NCBI GenBank assembly: GCA_016223135.1
Contig: JACRPQ010000004.1
Location: forward strand, 124,001-188,000
Reading direction: 5' to 3'
Length of the DNA: 64,000 nt
DNA from: Chloroflexota bacterium
Lineage (GTDB): Bacteria > Chloroflexota > Anaerolineae > Anaerolineales > Villigracilaceae
Shown here: piece by piece, positions 41,893-50,080 of the stretch
Position numbering within the stretch: the stretch's first letter is position 1
How the letters are laid out: every line of letters begins with the position of its first letter
Position numbers and translations under genes: made by a program
The notes under the pieces: model-generated
What the model was told of the DNA's origin: nothing
What the model saw: only the letters and a program-made list of their open reading frames with translations
Database searches by the model: none

Positions 41893-43080
41893 CAGGCGCA
41901 TCCGTTTCCCCCAGTTCAAAACGAAAATCCAGGCGACAAGCACGATGACCGGTTTCAACATCCGCCACAACAGGATTTGGAACCAGCGCCACTTGAACGC
42001 ATAGATGATATGGGTAATGACCCAGCGCGTGATGAGCGTTTGACCGAGCGCGCTTCGCACTACCCGACGCTTGAATCCACGAAACGAAAATTCGCCACGC
42101 TGAAACGACTCGCTGATCTCGCGCGCCGCGAGCGCGCCGTATCCCAGCGCGATGCTGATGCCCTCGCCAAAGAGCGGGTCTGCGCCGGCTGCATCGCCGA
42201 CGAGGAGTACCCTCGGCACAGACATTCTGTTTTCCGGGCTGAACCAGCGGATGGGATGACCCTTGATTTCGTAGTCGTTCAGGTCAAAGCCAAGACGCGC
42301 CATCTCTTTAGCCAGCGGTTCTTTGAGCGGTGGGCGTTGGCTGTTTGCAAGCAGGTTGGTATCGTAGATGCCCCAGCAGCGCATTGCCTCGCCTTTGACC
42401 TGTGTGGGGAAGTCCCAGAGGTAGCCGGCGATGTTGTGAGGGACGGGGGAGAATTCGAAATATGCGGACCCCCACCGCCTTGCGGGCACCTCCCCCATCC
42501 TGCCCCGGCGGGATGGGGGAGGCTGGGAGGGGGTGATGACCTCCAACACCCTCGCGGTGTAAAGTGGGTCCTTGGGGAAGATGCAGCGGCGCGTGACGCC
42601 GTTCGAGCCGTCGGCGCCGACGACGATTGAGGTGTGGAAGGTTTCCTGATCGGTTTCGACGATTACCTCGTCAGGTTCGGGGATGATGTTCCTGACAGTT
42701 ACTCCCTGCCTGATTTCTATGCCTCTGCTCTCTGCCTGTTTTGCCAGCCAGTGGTCGAATTCGTCGCGGCGGATGATGCGCAGAGCGTGCCGCCCCGGGA
42801 TTCGGATGTTCAGCCCTTTGGCTTCGAAGTCGAAGCGGAGCGTCTCGGCGAAGGCGTACGGGACTTCGTTCACGTCCAAGCCGAGGCGTTCGAGCAGGAT
42901 TTCGGCGTCGAGGGTGAGTCCGCCGGCGCAAAGTTTCAGGCGCGGATAATGTTCTTTTTCGAGGAGCAGGATTCGGTGGGTCAGATGCGGAGCGATTCGC
43001 TGGAGGTGCAGGGCGGTGGAGAGTCCGCTGGGACCGCCGCCGATGATGAGGATGTCGTGCTTGGGCGTGTCACGTTCCAT
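41890..43080 (-). CDS. Geranylgeranyl-reductase-family FAD-dependent oxidoreductase
   Basis: A 396-residue flavoprotein. The N-terminus has the dinucleotide fold ILIIGGGPSGLSTALHL, a mid-protein VVGADGSNG motif, and the C-terminal FAD signature LVGDAAGADPLFGEGIS typical of the geranylgeranyl reductase group. Such enzymes saturate isoprenoid chains or oxidise lipids. A hydrophobic C-terminal helix with many Trp probably anchors it to the membrane. ATG at 43080 gives the Rossmann motif at the expected place; the much longer open frame upstream only runs antisense to the next gene. Residues about 182-204 (PSQPPPSRRGR and following) are encoded by an intergenic-type repeat. Confidence 0.85.
   Translation of the reverse strand: MERDTPKHDILIIGGGPSGLSTALHLQRIAPHLTHRILLLEKEHYPRLKLCAGGLTLDAEILLERLGLDVNEVPYAFAETLRFDFEAKGLNIRIPGRHALRIIRRDEFDHWLAKQAESRGIEIRQGVTVRNIIPEPDEVIVETDQETFHTSIVVGADGSNGVTRRCIFPKDPLYTARVLEVITPSQPPPSRRGRMGEVPARRWGSAYFEFSPVPHNIAGYLWDFPTQVKGEAMRCWGIYDTNLLANSQRPPLKEPLAKEMARLGFDLNDYEIKGHPIRWFSPENRMSVPRVLLVGDAAGADPLFGEGISIALGYGALAAREISESFQRGEFSFRGFKRRVVRSALGQTLITRWVITHIIYAFKWRWFQILLWRMLKPVIVLVAWIFVLNWGKRMRL
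42469..42533. repeat. GC palindromic repeat inserted in frame in the flavoprotein gene
   Basis: CCCCCACC at the left and GGGAGGGGG at the right bracket CCCCCATCC-TGCCCCGGC-GGGATGGGGG. It resembles the repeat before glmU (39077-39148) and adds about 22 residues to the protein without breaking the frame. Confidence 0.7.
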
Positions 43081-43087
43081 GCAAGGG

Positions 43088-44542
43088 TCAGGCGTAGGCG
43101 CCGCTCCATGTTTCGAAGCGGCGGTCGTCGTGTTCGTCCTCTTTGTAGAAGGTGATGTAACTGAGCGCCTTGTAGGGGACGAATTTCTTTTCTTTTGGGT
43201 TTTTGCGGGCGAGGTCGAAGTAGGTGTGCCAGGTGCCGGCGTTGAAATAGATTTGGTTGCCGCCGCGCTCGTCGTAATCGAGGGGGACGGTTTCCTGATG
43301 ATGGGTGTGTCCGTAAACGATGTAGCGCGCCGTGTCGTCCTGAAAGGCGGGTTCCTGGAGGGCAAATTTGGTAAAGGAGCCGTTGCCGCCGAAGAGCCGC
43401 CGGTTTTGCAGTTTGTAGATGAGGTTGTCGAGGGTTTCGAGCGAGATGAGTTTGGAGATTTTGATTGCCGCCTGCATTTTATCCACGATGTCAATGCGGA
43501 AGGGGATGTCTTTGCTGCGGACGAATTGGAGGTTGATGAACTTTTCGGAGAGGTCATCCCAGATTTTTTTGAGTTGCCGTTCGTCCCAGCCGTTGATCAT
43601 GTGTTCGTCGGCGAGGCGTTTGATTTGCCCGGAGATCCACAGCGGGGTCGCCAGCGCCGGGCGGACGTTGGTGATGTGGCGCAGGTTGTCCACAATTTGG
43701 GGGTTGAGTTCGGCTGTGCGTTTGAGTTCTTCGGGGTAGCGGTTGCAGACTTCCATGGTGAAGGCGTCGCCGAGGGTGGCGTGGTCGCGTCCCAGTTTGG
43801 CGTTGAAGTTGAAGGGATCAAAGGAATCGCCGTGGCGGCAAAAGACCCGATATTCACGGAAGAGCCGCTCGATGTCGGGCGCTTCGTCCTGTTTCCATGG
43901 GCGGCTGGGGTCAATCTTCCGCAGGTCGTAGGGGAAGGGAGCGGGCGGGTTGCTTAATCCCATCGCCTGAATGAGTTCACGGCGGATGCGGTCGAAGGCT
44001 TCGCCCGGCAGATGATAGTACCAGTCGTGGTTGCCCACCATGTAGTGAAAGCGCACTTTGAGAGGAATTTTTTGACTGCTGGATGTGTCGCGCTCGCCGT
44101 TTTCGGCGGCGGGGTCGAACTCGATGAATTCGCCGTTTGCCAGTTTGCGCATCACTTCCAGCGAGGCGCGGTTGTGTTCGAGGATGGCTTGGGTCACTTC
44201 GAGCAGTTTGGGCGCAAAGAGCGGGTGCGAAGGGTCGCTCCACGGGCGGATGTAGTTGGGTTCCCCCTCTTCGGTGATGCGGATGTGCTTCTGCCCGCCC
44301 ACTTCGATATATTCCTCCTGCCCTTTGGGAGGGAACAGCCATTTGGTGGAATGAAGCGGGTCAATGATGTCGCCCAGCAGGATGACATCCAATTCCTCAA
44401 TCGGGCGATACTTGCCGCGCCGCATGGATGCAAAGTGGGCATCCTGCCGCAGACGTTTGGCGAACAGGTAAAAGGCGCTGGCGGGGATGGATGCGGCAGT
44501 CGTGCCGTCGCCCAAGTGCAGGTCGCTGATGATGACAAGCAT
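43088..44542 (-). CDS. Calcineurin-like metallophosphoesterase
   Basis: A 484-residue protein with all motifs of the metallophosphoesterase fold: SDLHLGDG at the N-terminus, ILLGDIIDP, MVGNHDWYYH, the FCRHGDSFDP stretch and YGHTHHQE near residue 405. The large middle region (about residues 240-380) is helical and not recognised. It is longer than simple phosphodiesterases, so the substrate cannot be guessed. It ends seven bases before the flavoprotein start, so the two are probably one operon. Confidence 0.85.
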   Translation of the reverse strand: MLVIISDLHLGDGTTAASIPASAFYLFAKRLRQDAHFASMRRGKYRPIEELDVILLGDIIDPLHSTKWLFPPKGQEEYIEVGGQKHIRITEEGEPNYIRPWSDPSHPLFAPKLLEVTQAILEHNRASLEVMRKLANGEFIEFDPAAENGERDTSSSQKIPLKVRFHYMVGNHDWYYHLPGEAFDRIRRELIQAMGLSNPPAPFPYDLRKIDPSRPWKQDEAPDIERLFREYRVFCRHGDSFDPFNFNAKLGRDHATLGDAFTMEVCNRYPEELKRTAELNPQIVDNLRHITNVRPALATPLWISGQIKRLADEHMINGWDERQLKKIWDDLSEKFINLQFVRSKDIPFRIDIVDKMQAAIKISKLISLETLDNLIYKLQNRRLFGGNGSFTKFALQEPAFQDDTARYIVYGHTHHQETVPLDYDERGGNQIYFNAGTWHTYFDLARKNPKEKKFVPYKALSYITFYKEDEHDDRRFETWSGAYA

Positions 44543-44689
44543 ATCGCTCTCCTTTGAATGGGTGGATGCCGTCGTATCTATTATAGTCTGAAGGGCATAC
44601 GCTTCGGATTCTTAACTGGAAGTTGGTTCTGCCATTAAACCTTTTCCCCCGCCCAGGCTTGGGAAGGGGAAAAGGAGAATACGCTTCCG

Positions 44690-44935
44690 CTAATGACTCA
44701 CTCGCCTTACGTGGCAGCGCGAGATTTATCCCGCATTTTCAGGCGACATATGGCTTTCTCAAAGTCTGGATGCGAGCCTTCTTTGTACACGGAGTTCGCG
44801 GAATGAACGGATTTCTTTCCGTTTTTCACGGAGAATTCCGTATCATCCGTGCGATCCGTGTACCAAAATTGATTCCGTCGAGCAATAAAGAAAGCCATAT
44901 CAGGCGACATAAATGTCGCGGTACGAATAAACTGC
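44690..44935. repeat. GCGAGATTTATC / GCGACATAAATGTCGC palindromic repeat, interrupted
   Basis: Outside the MITE, the flanks read GCGCGAGATTTATCCCGC on the left and GCGACATAAATGTCGC on the right. Joined, they match the reverse complement of the intact repeat at 53655-53735. The rest of the 407-base gap (44543-44949) has a C/G-rich hairpin near 44640-44683 and no gene. Confidence 0.7.
44739..44909. mobile_element. MITE-like element, copy 2, with 10-bp target duplication
   Basis: The element itself (44749-44899) begins TATGGCTTTCTC and ends GAAAGCCATA, and it is nearly identical, in opposite orientation, to copy 1 at 10884-11036. TCAGGCGACA at 44739-44748 is repeated directly at 44900-44909, a 10-bp target-site duplication. 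The target is a palindromic repeat whose uninterrupted relative lies at 53655-53735. No transposase is encoded, so it would need one in trans. Confidence 0.85.
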
Positions 44936-44949
44936 GTAACATCAGTGAC

Positions 44950-46227
44950 TCAGTCTGCGGCGAGGGTGACTGGAGCGGGCTTGGGCTGTCCGCGCCAGAA
45001 GAACGCCCAGTACATGACCACCGAGATGGTGTAGAGGACGATTGTGCCGATGAAGGGCGGACCGAATCCATAGCGCACTTGCAGCCAGCCGCTGATGGTG
45101 GGGCTGAACGCCCAGCCAAAGTTCCATGCCATGCTGGTCAGGCTGGCGACGGTGGCTCGAGCAGACGGGTCCACGTGTTCCATGATGAAGGTCTGATAGA
45201 CGGGCGAACTCATGTTCATCAATGCCAGGCGGATGTAATAGGCGGCTGCGCCCACCCAAAAAAGCGGCGAGAAGCCCAGCAGGATGAGGAAGGGGATGGA
45301 AAGCGCCTGTGAAATGACCACCAGTTGAATCTTGCCGGTCCGTTCGGCGAGCGGCGGGGCAATCAACAGCCCAATGCCCATTGCCAGCGAACCCCAGGCA
45401 AAGAGTGTGCCGATGACCGGGTCCGGCTGGTGATGCACGACGCGGAAGAAGACGTTCATGAACGGCATGACCAGCCCTGCGCCGAGGGAGGTCAACAGCA
45501 TGGGCAGGATGAGTTTGGTCAGCAGAAGGGGGTGTTGGGCGGCATACTGAAAGGGGGCGAAAACGGCGCGTTGACTGCGCCCCAGTTTCGGGGTCCGCAG
45601 AAAAAGAAGCGGAAGAACGGCAAGTCCCGCGCCAATGCCGATGACAAGGACCGAGTTCCCGTATGCCAGGCTGCTTGTGGGGGAAGCGCCCTGCGCCTGT
45701 CCCATCCAGGTGGGCAGGTAGCCGCCAATCCAGTTGCCGACGGATGCCATGGTCATCTGCAAGCCCTGACCGAAACTGAAGAGGTAGGTGCGCTCTTTTT
45801 CGCCGCTGTTTTCCATGAGGAAGGGCGACATGGTCACGCCTGCCAGGCTTTGAGCAATGCCGGAGAGGACGTTCATCGAGTAGAAGGCGGTTTCTGTTTG
45901 CCAGCGAGCCATGACAAGGATGGACAGGCTCAACAATCCGCCGGAAAGCAGGAGCGAGCCTTTGCGTCCGAGCAGGTCTGCCAGGTAGCCCATGGGCAGG
46001 GCGGCGATGAGAGCAACGAAACTGCTGGCGGTGATGAGACCGCCCAGCAGCGCCTCGTCGAAGCCGAGGCTCAACACGTAGAAGTTGAAGATGAGGCGAA
46101 AGCCGCCCATCACTGCGCCAGTGAGGATGACGTTGAGCAGATACAACCGTGCGTTCGGTGTGAAGGCGTGAATGTGGGCGGTATATTCGCGCAGCAGGCG
46201 AAATGGATGAAAGGGAGAGATGTTCAT
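44950..46227 (-). CDS. MFS transporter
   Basis: A 425-residue major facilitator protein with twelve predicted helices. The loop 2-3 signature is MGYLADLLGRKGSLLLSGG, and a weaker matching loop occurs in the second half (PPLAERTGKIQLVV). It is probably an exporter; substrate unknown. ATG at 46227 and an in-frame ATG at 46266 are both possible starts without strong ribosome sites. Sequences related to the GCGACATAAATGTCGC repeat occur on both sides of the gene (44904-44933 and about 46271-46299), so the gene may have moved with them. Confidence 0.85.
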   Translation of the reverse strand: MNISPFHPFRLLREYTAHIHAFTPNARLYLLNVILTGAVMGGFRLIFNFYVLSLGFDEALLGGLITASSFVALIAALPMGYLADLLGRKGSLLLSGGLLSLSILVMARWQTETAFYSMNVLSGIAQSLAGVTMSPFLMENSGEKERTYLFSFGQGLQMTMASVGNWIGGYLPTWMGQAQGASPTSSLAYGNSVLVIGIGAGLAVLPLLFLRTPKLGRSQRAVFAPFQYAAQHPLLLTKLILPMLLTSLGAGLVMPFMNVFFRVVHHQPDPVIGTLFAWGSLAMGIGLLIAPPLAERTGKIQLVVISQALSIPFLILLGFSPLFWVGAAAYYIRLALMNMSSPVYQTFIMEHVDPSARATVASLTSMAWNFGWAFSPTISGWLQVRYGFGPPFIGTIVLYTISVVMYWAFFWRGQPKPAPVTLAAD

Positions 46228-46352
46228 TTGTCGGTAGGTGTGTTTTCCAAACAGGTATTCAGTCATTGCAGGGCGAGATGAATGTTGCGCTACGAATAAT
46301 ACTCGGCGATTTCGGCGGCGGCACAGCCTTTTTGCAGTAAAGTCATGGATGA

Positions 46353-46380
46353 ATGACGGCAAAGTTTCCTGGCGTATAAT
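46353..46380 (+). promoter_or_regulatory. Promoter for the coiled-coil membrane protein
   Basis: ATGACG at 46353-46358 and TATAAT at 46375-46380 with a 16-base spacer, 20 bases before the ATG. The AAAGGAG ribosome site lies between, so the leader is very short. Confidence 0.6.
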
Positions 46381-46399
46381 CGCCGCAAAGGAGACTCCC

Positions 46400-47194
46400 A
46401 TGGCTCGAAATATTTTGGCGCGGCTGTTGATTCTCTTCAGTTCGCTGTTTTTGCTCCTGAGCGCTGCCGGCATTCTTGCGGCATGGGTTTATAACGAACC
46501 TCTTACGCGGCGGGCGGTTTCCCAACTTCAACGTGTGGATGACGAATTGGCGCAGGCGGAAGCCACGTTGTCTTCCACGAAGGCTGAACTCGAACGCGCC
46601 CTGCGCATCTTGGATGCGGCGCAGACCGCGCTGGAAAAACTTGCCGCGCAATCTTCCAGCGCTGAGAGCCTGCTGGATGGCATCCAATCGTCACTGGACG
46701 ATAAACTTCTCCCCGAACTGCGGACAACACGCGAGCGCATTGGCGCGGCGCGCACGGCGCTCGAGAGTCTGCGCACTCTGCTGCAGAGCATCGCTTCGCT
46801 GCCTTTTCTTGACTTGCAGTTTCCAGACCAAGTCCTTGCCGACTTGATCGCCTCTGCGGACACGCTCGATTCGGAAATTGCCGGCGCCGAAGACCTGGCA
46901 AAGCGCGCCTCCACCTTTGTCAGCGACACGTCGTATCTGTTGGGCGGCGACTTGTCGGAGACGCGCGCGAACCTCCAGAATTTTCTTTCAACGGTGGAAG
47001 AGTATCAGGAAAAGGTGACGAACTGGCGGAAACAACTTTCAGCGTTGATGGATGCGCTTCCCGCCTGGGTGGACCGCGCCTCGATCATCTTGTCCCTCTT
47101 GCTGTTCTGGTTCGGTCTTTCGCAGTTCAGTTTGCTCCTGCATGGACGGCTGCTCCTGCGCGGTGGGAATCCGCTGGAGGCGTGGCGGGCGTAA
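46400..47194 (+). CDS. Two-helix membrane protein with long extracytoplasmic coiled coil
   Basis: A 264-residue protein. The N-terminal helix is at about residues 8-29 and the C-terminal helix at about 228-252, so the middle 200 residues should lie on one side of the membrane. That region is Ala/Leu/Glu/Ser-rich with heptad-like spacing (ELAQAEATLSS, ELERALRILDAAQTALEKL) and reads as a long alpha-helical hairpin. I recognise no family. AAAGGAG precedes the ATG. It is monocistronic between divergent and convergent neighbours. A stress-sensing or cell-shape role is possible but unsupported. Confidence 0.75.
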   Translation: MARNILARLLILFSSLFLLLSAAGILAAWVYNEPLTRRAVSQLQRVDDELAQAEATLSSTKAELERALRILDAAQTALEKLAAQSSSAESLLDGIQSSLDDKLLPELRTTRERIGAARTALESLRTLLQSIASLPFLDLQFPDQVLADLIASADTLDSEIAGAEDLAKRASTFVSDTSYLLGGDLSETRANLQNFLSTVEEYQEKVTNWRKQLSALMDALPAWVDRASIILSLLLFWFGLSQFSLLLHGRLLLRGGNPLEAWRA

Positions 47195-47260
47195 GAGGTT
47201 TCGGGGAGGCGAAAGCCGTTTTGGGGGAGCAGGCTCAGGGGCGGAGAGAAGCGTCTGTGG

Positions 47261-48229
47261 TCATGCCTTTTGACGGCGGCGTTGTTTGTGTTCGTACATC
47301 GCTTTGTCTGCCTGCGCCAGCAGTTCTTCCATGGTGATGGTGGACTCGGGCGGCACGCGGATGACGCCCAGGCTGAAGGTGATGAGCGCCTGCCCCGCCT
47401 GGCGGTTGTGAGCGTCCACGTTCGCTTGCAGGCGCTGGCGCATGGCTTCCACGTCGCTTTCTGTGGCGTCTGCCATGAGGACGACAAATTCGTCGCCGCC
47501 CAGCCGCCCGATGACATCGGACTCGCGGAAGGTGTCGGTGAGGATGCGGGAGAAGCGCAGGATGAGGGCGTCGCCGGCGGCGTGACCGAGGGTGTCGTTG
47601 AGGTGTTTGAGGCTGTCCAGATCTATGTAGAGCAGGCAGAGGGAGTAACCGACGCGGCGGGCGAATTTCATCAGCCCGGTGGCAAGGATCATGAAGCCGC
47701 GGCGGTTGTTGAGCCCGGTCAGCCCATCGGTGAGGGAGAGGCTGCGCAGGTGTTCGTTGACGGTTTCCAGTTCGGTGACTTTTTCATAAAGTTTGTTGGC
47801 AAGCACTTGGAGGTGTTCGCGCTGGAGTTGTCCGGTTTGGGGCAAACGGGCGGGCGCGGCGGGGTGCTTGAGGGCGTCGTTGACGACGCGCAGGATTTCG
47901 TGCGGTTCGCTGGGTTTGCGAAGGATGTGTTGGATGCCGCTCGCGCGCGCCAGCCTGTGGATTTCGGTATCGTCATAGTTGGCGGTGTGGAAGACCACAG
48001 GCACTTTCATGAGCAGGGGTTCGGCGTGCAGGCGGCGCGTCAGGGTGAAGCCGTCCATGTTGGGCATGATGATGTCGGTAATGACCAGGTCGGGAAGCTG
48101 GTCGCGGGCGACTTCGAGCGCCTCGGCGCCGTTACTGGCTTCGAGGATGCGGTGACCGAAGTTCCCCAGCAGGGCGACGTAGGTGTTGCGGTCTGTTGCG
48201 TTGGTGTCTACGACGAGTATGGTTGCCAT
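47261..48229 (-). CDS. Response regulator with GGDEF domain (probable diguanylate cyclase)
   Basis: A 322-residue protein: receiver domain at 1-120 with phosphoacceptor Asp52 (VITDIIMPNMDG), a short coiled linker, and a GGDEF domain. The catalytic motif GGDEF is intact at 244-248, YIDLDSLKHLNDTLGH gives the metal and guanine residues, and RESD at 235-238 lies exactly five residues before GGDEF, a canonical product-inhibition I-site. It should make cyclic di-GMP when phosphorylated. ATG at 48229 follows AAGGGATG. It lies 141 bases downstream of, and on the same strand as, the twin-GGDEF/2H gene, so joint expression is possible. Confidence 0.92.
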   Translation of the reverse strand: MATILVVDTNATDRNTYVALLGNFGHRILEASNGAEALEVARDQLPDLVITDIIMPNMDGFTLTRRLHAEPLLMKVPVVFHTANYDDTEIHRLARASGIQHILRKPSEPHEILRVVNDALKHPAAPARLPQTGQLQREHLQVLANKLYEKVTELETVNEHLRSLSLTDGLTGLNNRRGFMILATGLMKFARRVGYSLCLLYIDLDSLKHLNDTLGHAAGDALILRFSRILTDTFRESDVIGRLGGDEFVVLMADATESDVEAMRQRLQANVDAHNRQAGQALITFSLGVIRVPPESTITMEELLAQADKAMYEHKQRRRQKA

Positions 48230-48370
48230 TTGATGACATCCCTTGATGTGAGTTGTTTGTACCCCGGCAGGGAGGTTCGGCAAAAATCATAGCACAGTTC
48301 CCCGTCGCCAGCGGGTAGGGAAAGTCCACCCTTTCAAATTTATCAGGAATTTGTTTGTACAAATTTTGAG

Positions 48371-50080
48371 TTATTCGCCGAAGGAAAATTGATGAAGCAG
48401 TTCCCAGCGTTCTTCGGCGGTTTGGACGGTCCATTCGAAGCGATTGACGGTAAAGGTGATGGGTTCGCGGGCGCCAAAGGTGGGGTCTTTGATGCGCGTG
48501 GAGTGGTTTTCGGGGAGTTCGACGATTTTGATGTGGGGGAGCCAGTTTTGCGACTGGTAGGGGTAACTTTCGCAGCCCATTTCGGCGGCAATCTGGTTGA
48601 GGTCGTTATACATTTTTTCCAATGCGGCATTTCTTTCCGCCAGCATCCACAGCCGCCCTTGCTGGTTGTTGACGTTCATGCGGGCGATGGTCTTTACCGT
48701 GATTTGGAAAGGTTTCATTTGGCGGGCGTACTCTGCAAGGCGTTCTTTCACAGCGTCGAAGTCTTTCACATTGCGTATCGTTTGCACGGTCAGGTGCAAG
48801 TCAATGATGGGCGTTCCGTCGGCGACTTTGGCGGTCTCTTCGGAAAGTTTGAACAGGCTGGAATACGCCTCGTTTTCAGGGCGGATGATGATAAAGGTGG
48901 ATTTGCCGTCTGGGCTGGATGCTTGCATACGTTCTATTTCCTTGAGCCGGTTCTTATACAAGTCAATGTGCGCCTCAACGTCAGTTTTTCCGACGCCGTA
49001 GTTCCAAGCCAGCAGGCCGCGGTTTTGGTCGTTTTGCCAAACGGCGTGGATTCTTTCTTTCAATTCCGTCAGGCTGCTTGTCAGCGATACGATTTTGAAT
49101 TCGTCGCCGGCGCGTTCGGAACGGAAGACGAGAAATCCTTCCTTTTTGGGAAAGTTCGTGAGCAGCAAATTGGCGAAGCGCTTGAGGTCCTGGTCTATGG
49201 CGGAACTGCCATAACGGGCGTTGCCTTCGTGCATATTGAGCATGTCGGTCAGCGCCACGCCCTGAATGGTTTTGTTTTCGAGGTACCATTTGGCGCCCAG
49301 TCCATTGAGCGTGCCGGTCAAATATTCCTTGGTGACCACGCTTTCGGCAATGTTCTGGGTGATTTGAACCTGGGTGACGGCTTGCTGTTTCAACGTGGCG
49401 GGCAGGTTCAATGAATGAATTTTAGCCGTAAGATTGACGTAGGGCATATTAAACTCATTCCAGCTTTGATAGCCGTCGTTATCCTCGATGCGCCGCGGAA
49501 TCTCGGAATGGCTTTCAATGATGGTTTGCCGCAGGACAACCGGTCTGTACTTTTTGCGCTGTTTTTGAAGTTCGGCTTCGGTTTCGGTTTCGGTCATGCC
49601 AACGCCGTAATCCCAGGTGAGCAAAGAATCCTGCTCCTGACGATGATACATCTTGGATAGGATATTGTTCAGTTCCCGCGGGGTCTTGGTGGTGGAGACG
49701 ATGCGGAATTCATCGCTGCCGGGCGAGCGGCGGACGAAATCGCCCGTATCGAGGCTGAACACTGACATAAACTGGAATGCCAGTTTGCGCAGTTCCGCAT
49801 CCACCACCAGGGCGCCATACACTTTGTTTGCCTGCCGCAGGTCGTAAATATCCACTTTTGCCATTCCCCGCACTTGGTTGGCTGGAATCAGCCATTTCTC
49901 CGCCCGCATGTTCAAGGCGTGCGTAATCGAATCATAAAGCGCCAAAGTCTTGGCGTTTTTCAAAGCCACAGAGACCAGGCGCTTCAATTCCTGAATTTGG
50001 TTTTCGCTGATGGGCAGTGCCTGAAAGAGATTTTCCAGTTCCCGGAAGGACTGCAGGAAAATCTTCAGTTCGTTATCCAT
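48371..50080 (-). CDS. Twin GGDEF-like domains fused to a 2H phosphoesterase-like domain
   Basis: A 569-residue protein with an internal duplication. Repeat 1 (about 62-170) and repeat 2 (about 264-370) each follow the GGDEF palm plan and end WDYGVGMT / WNYGVGKT. Repeat 1 has Asp77, Asn85, Asp94 and GSDEF (121-125); repeat 2 has Asp279, Asn287, Asp296 and AGDEF (324-328). Spacings of 8 and 9 residues match the metal- and guanine-contact residues of true cyclases, while the first residues of GGDEF are altered. Residues about 390-569 resemble the 2H (LigT/2'-5' RNA ligase) fold: HLT at 429-431, and WLPHIKIVE where the second HxT is HIK (516-518). It overlaps the STAND gene by eight bases. Function unknown. 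Confidence 0.75.
   Translation of the reverse strand: MDNELKIFLQSFRELENLFQALPISENQIQELKRLVSVALKNAKTLALYDSITHALNMRAEKWLIPANQVRGMAKVDIYDLRQANKVYGALVVDAELRKLAFQFMSVFSLDTGDFVRRSPGSDEFRIVSTTKTPRELNNILSKMYHRQEQDSLLTWDYGVGMTETETEAELQKQRKKYRPVVLRQTIIESHSEIPRRIEDNDGYQSWNEFNMPYVNLTAKIHSLNLPATLKQQAVTQVQITQNIAESVVTKEYLTGTLNGLGAKWYLENKTIQGVALTDMLNMHEGNARYGSSAIDQDLKRFANLLLTNFPKKEGFLVFRSERAGDEFKIVSLTSSLTELKERIHAVWQNDQNRGLLAWNYGVGKTDVEAHIDLYKNRLKEIERMQASSPDGKSTFIIIRPENEAYSSLFKLSEETAKVADGTPIIDLHLTVQTIRNVKDFDAVKERLAEYARQMKPFQITVKTIARMNVNNQQGRLWMLAERNAALEKMYNDLNQIAAEMGCESYPYQSQNWLPHIKIVELPENHSTRIKDPTFGAREPITFTVNRFEWTVQTAEERWELLHQFSFGE

Noticed and set aside
43081-43557. N-terminal extension of the flavoprotein frame
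   Set aside because: The extension is Ser/Thr/Pro-rich and antisense to the metallophosphoesterase. The Rossmann motif expected near the N-terminus follows ATG at 43080.
47195-47260. Terminator between the coiled-coil protein and the GGDEF regulator
   Set aside because: The 66-base convergent gap is purine-rich on the plus strand, but I find no stem with a T-tract strong enough to call.
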